From positions 1 through 5,404 of the forward strand of contig CAMDRK010000201.1 of assembly GCA_945906715.1 (NCBI GenBank): a DNA stretch of 5,404 nucleotides, written 5' to 3'. Origin of the DNA: Nitrospira lenta (GTDB lineage Bacteria > Nitrospirota > Nitrospiria > Nitrospirales > Nitrospiraceae). A program made the translations under genes and the position numbers. The notes under the pieces were generated by a model. The model had not been told where the DNA came from. It made no database searches and saw only the letters and a program-made list of their open reading frames with translations. Shown here one piece after another: positions 5,328 through 5,404 of the stretch; positions within the stretch are counted from its first letter, which is position 1; each line of letters begins with the position of its first letter.

Positions 5328-5404
5328 TCAGAGGGCTCGTATTACTTTCTTATCTTGATGGCAAGCAGAGCACGCCCCTAAGGAGCGTTTAAATTTCTTG
5401 GTTA
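5328..5404 (-). CDS. C-terminal end of a c-type cytochrome, probably class II, rest outside window
   Basis: The minus strand is open from the right edge to a TGA at 5328-5330 and reads TKKFKRSLGACSACH, then QDKKVIRAL and stop. CSACH (codons at 5372-5358) is a CXXCH haem-attachment motif: two Cys bind haem covalently and His is the axial ligand. A single CXXCH about ten residues from the C-terminus, preceded by a basic helix, is the pattern of class II cytochromes c (cytochrome c' / c556 type), where haem sits at the end of a four-helix bundle. Such proteins are periplasmic and carry electrons or bind small gases. Only 25 residues are visible, so another haem protein, or chance, remains possible. 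Confidence 0.55.
   Translation of the reverse strand, partial: TKKFKRSLGACSACHQDKKVIRAL

Overview
The window looks like chromosomal DNA from a Gram-negative environmental bacterium. Most of it is moderately GC-rich. It encodes a lipobox protein, Sec-exported small proteins, a persulfide-oxidising enzyme and a CXXCH haem protein. The NPYG-repeat secreted proteins and this gene mix remind me of Nitrospira-type genomes. That placement is an inference from memory of families, not a measured result.

Left part (1-1783, minus strand): an AT-richer lipoprotein gene runs off the left edge. Just upstream of it is the decayed 3' end of a type III restriction endonuclease (Res), broken by a frameshift near 1004 and lacking its helicase part and any methylase partner. 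About 265 bases with no recognisable gene follow.

Centre (1784-4289): a 51-residue secreted protein (minus) and a three-gene plus-strand operon diverge from a shared ~200-base control region. A complete 29-base type I-E-like CRISPR repeat sits alone in that region (2063-2091). The operon encodes a 50-residue secreted Gly/Gln/His-rich peptide, a 360-residue ETHE1-like persulfide dioxygenase fused to a rhodanese domain, and a TauE/SafE-type membrane exporter. The likely logic is sulfide/persulfide detoxification: the fusion enzyme oxidises persulfide to sulfite (and may make thiosulfate), and the exporter removes the sulfur oxyanion. The peptide's role is unknown.

Right part (4290-5404): about 500 bases without a convincing gene but with several short inverted repeats. 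Next comes a 143-residue secreted protein with NPYG/NPDS repeats (minus), a longer relative of the 51-residue protein. At the right edge is the C-terminal tail of a CXXCH haem protein that resembles a class II cytochrome c (minus).

The features most worth following up are the lone CRISPR repeat between the divergent promoters, the uncharacterised secreted peptide in the sulfur operon, and the long/short pair of NPDS-type secreted proteins on either side of that operon.
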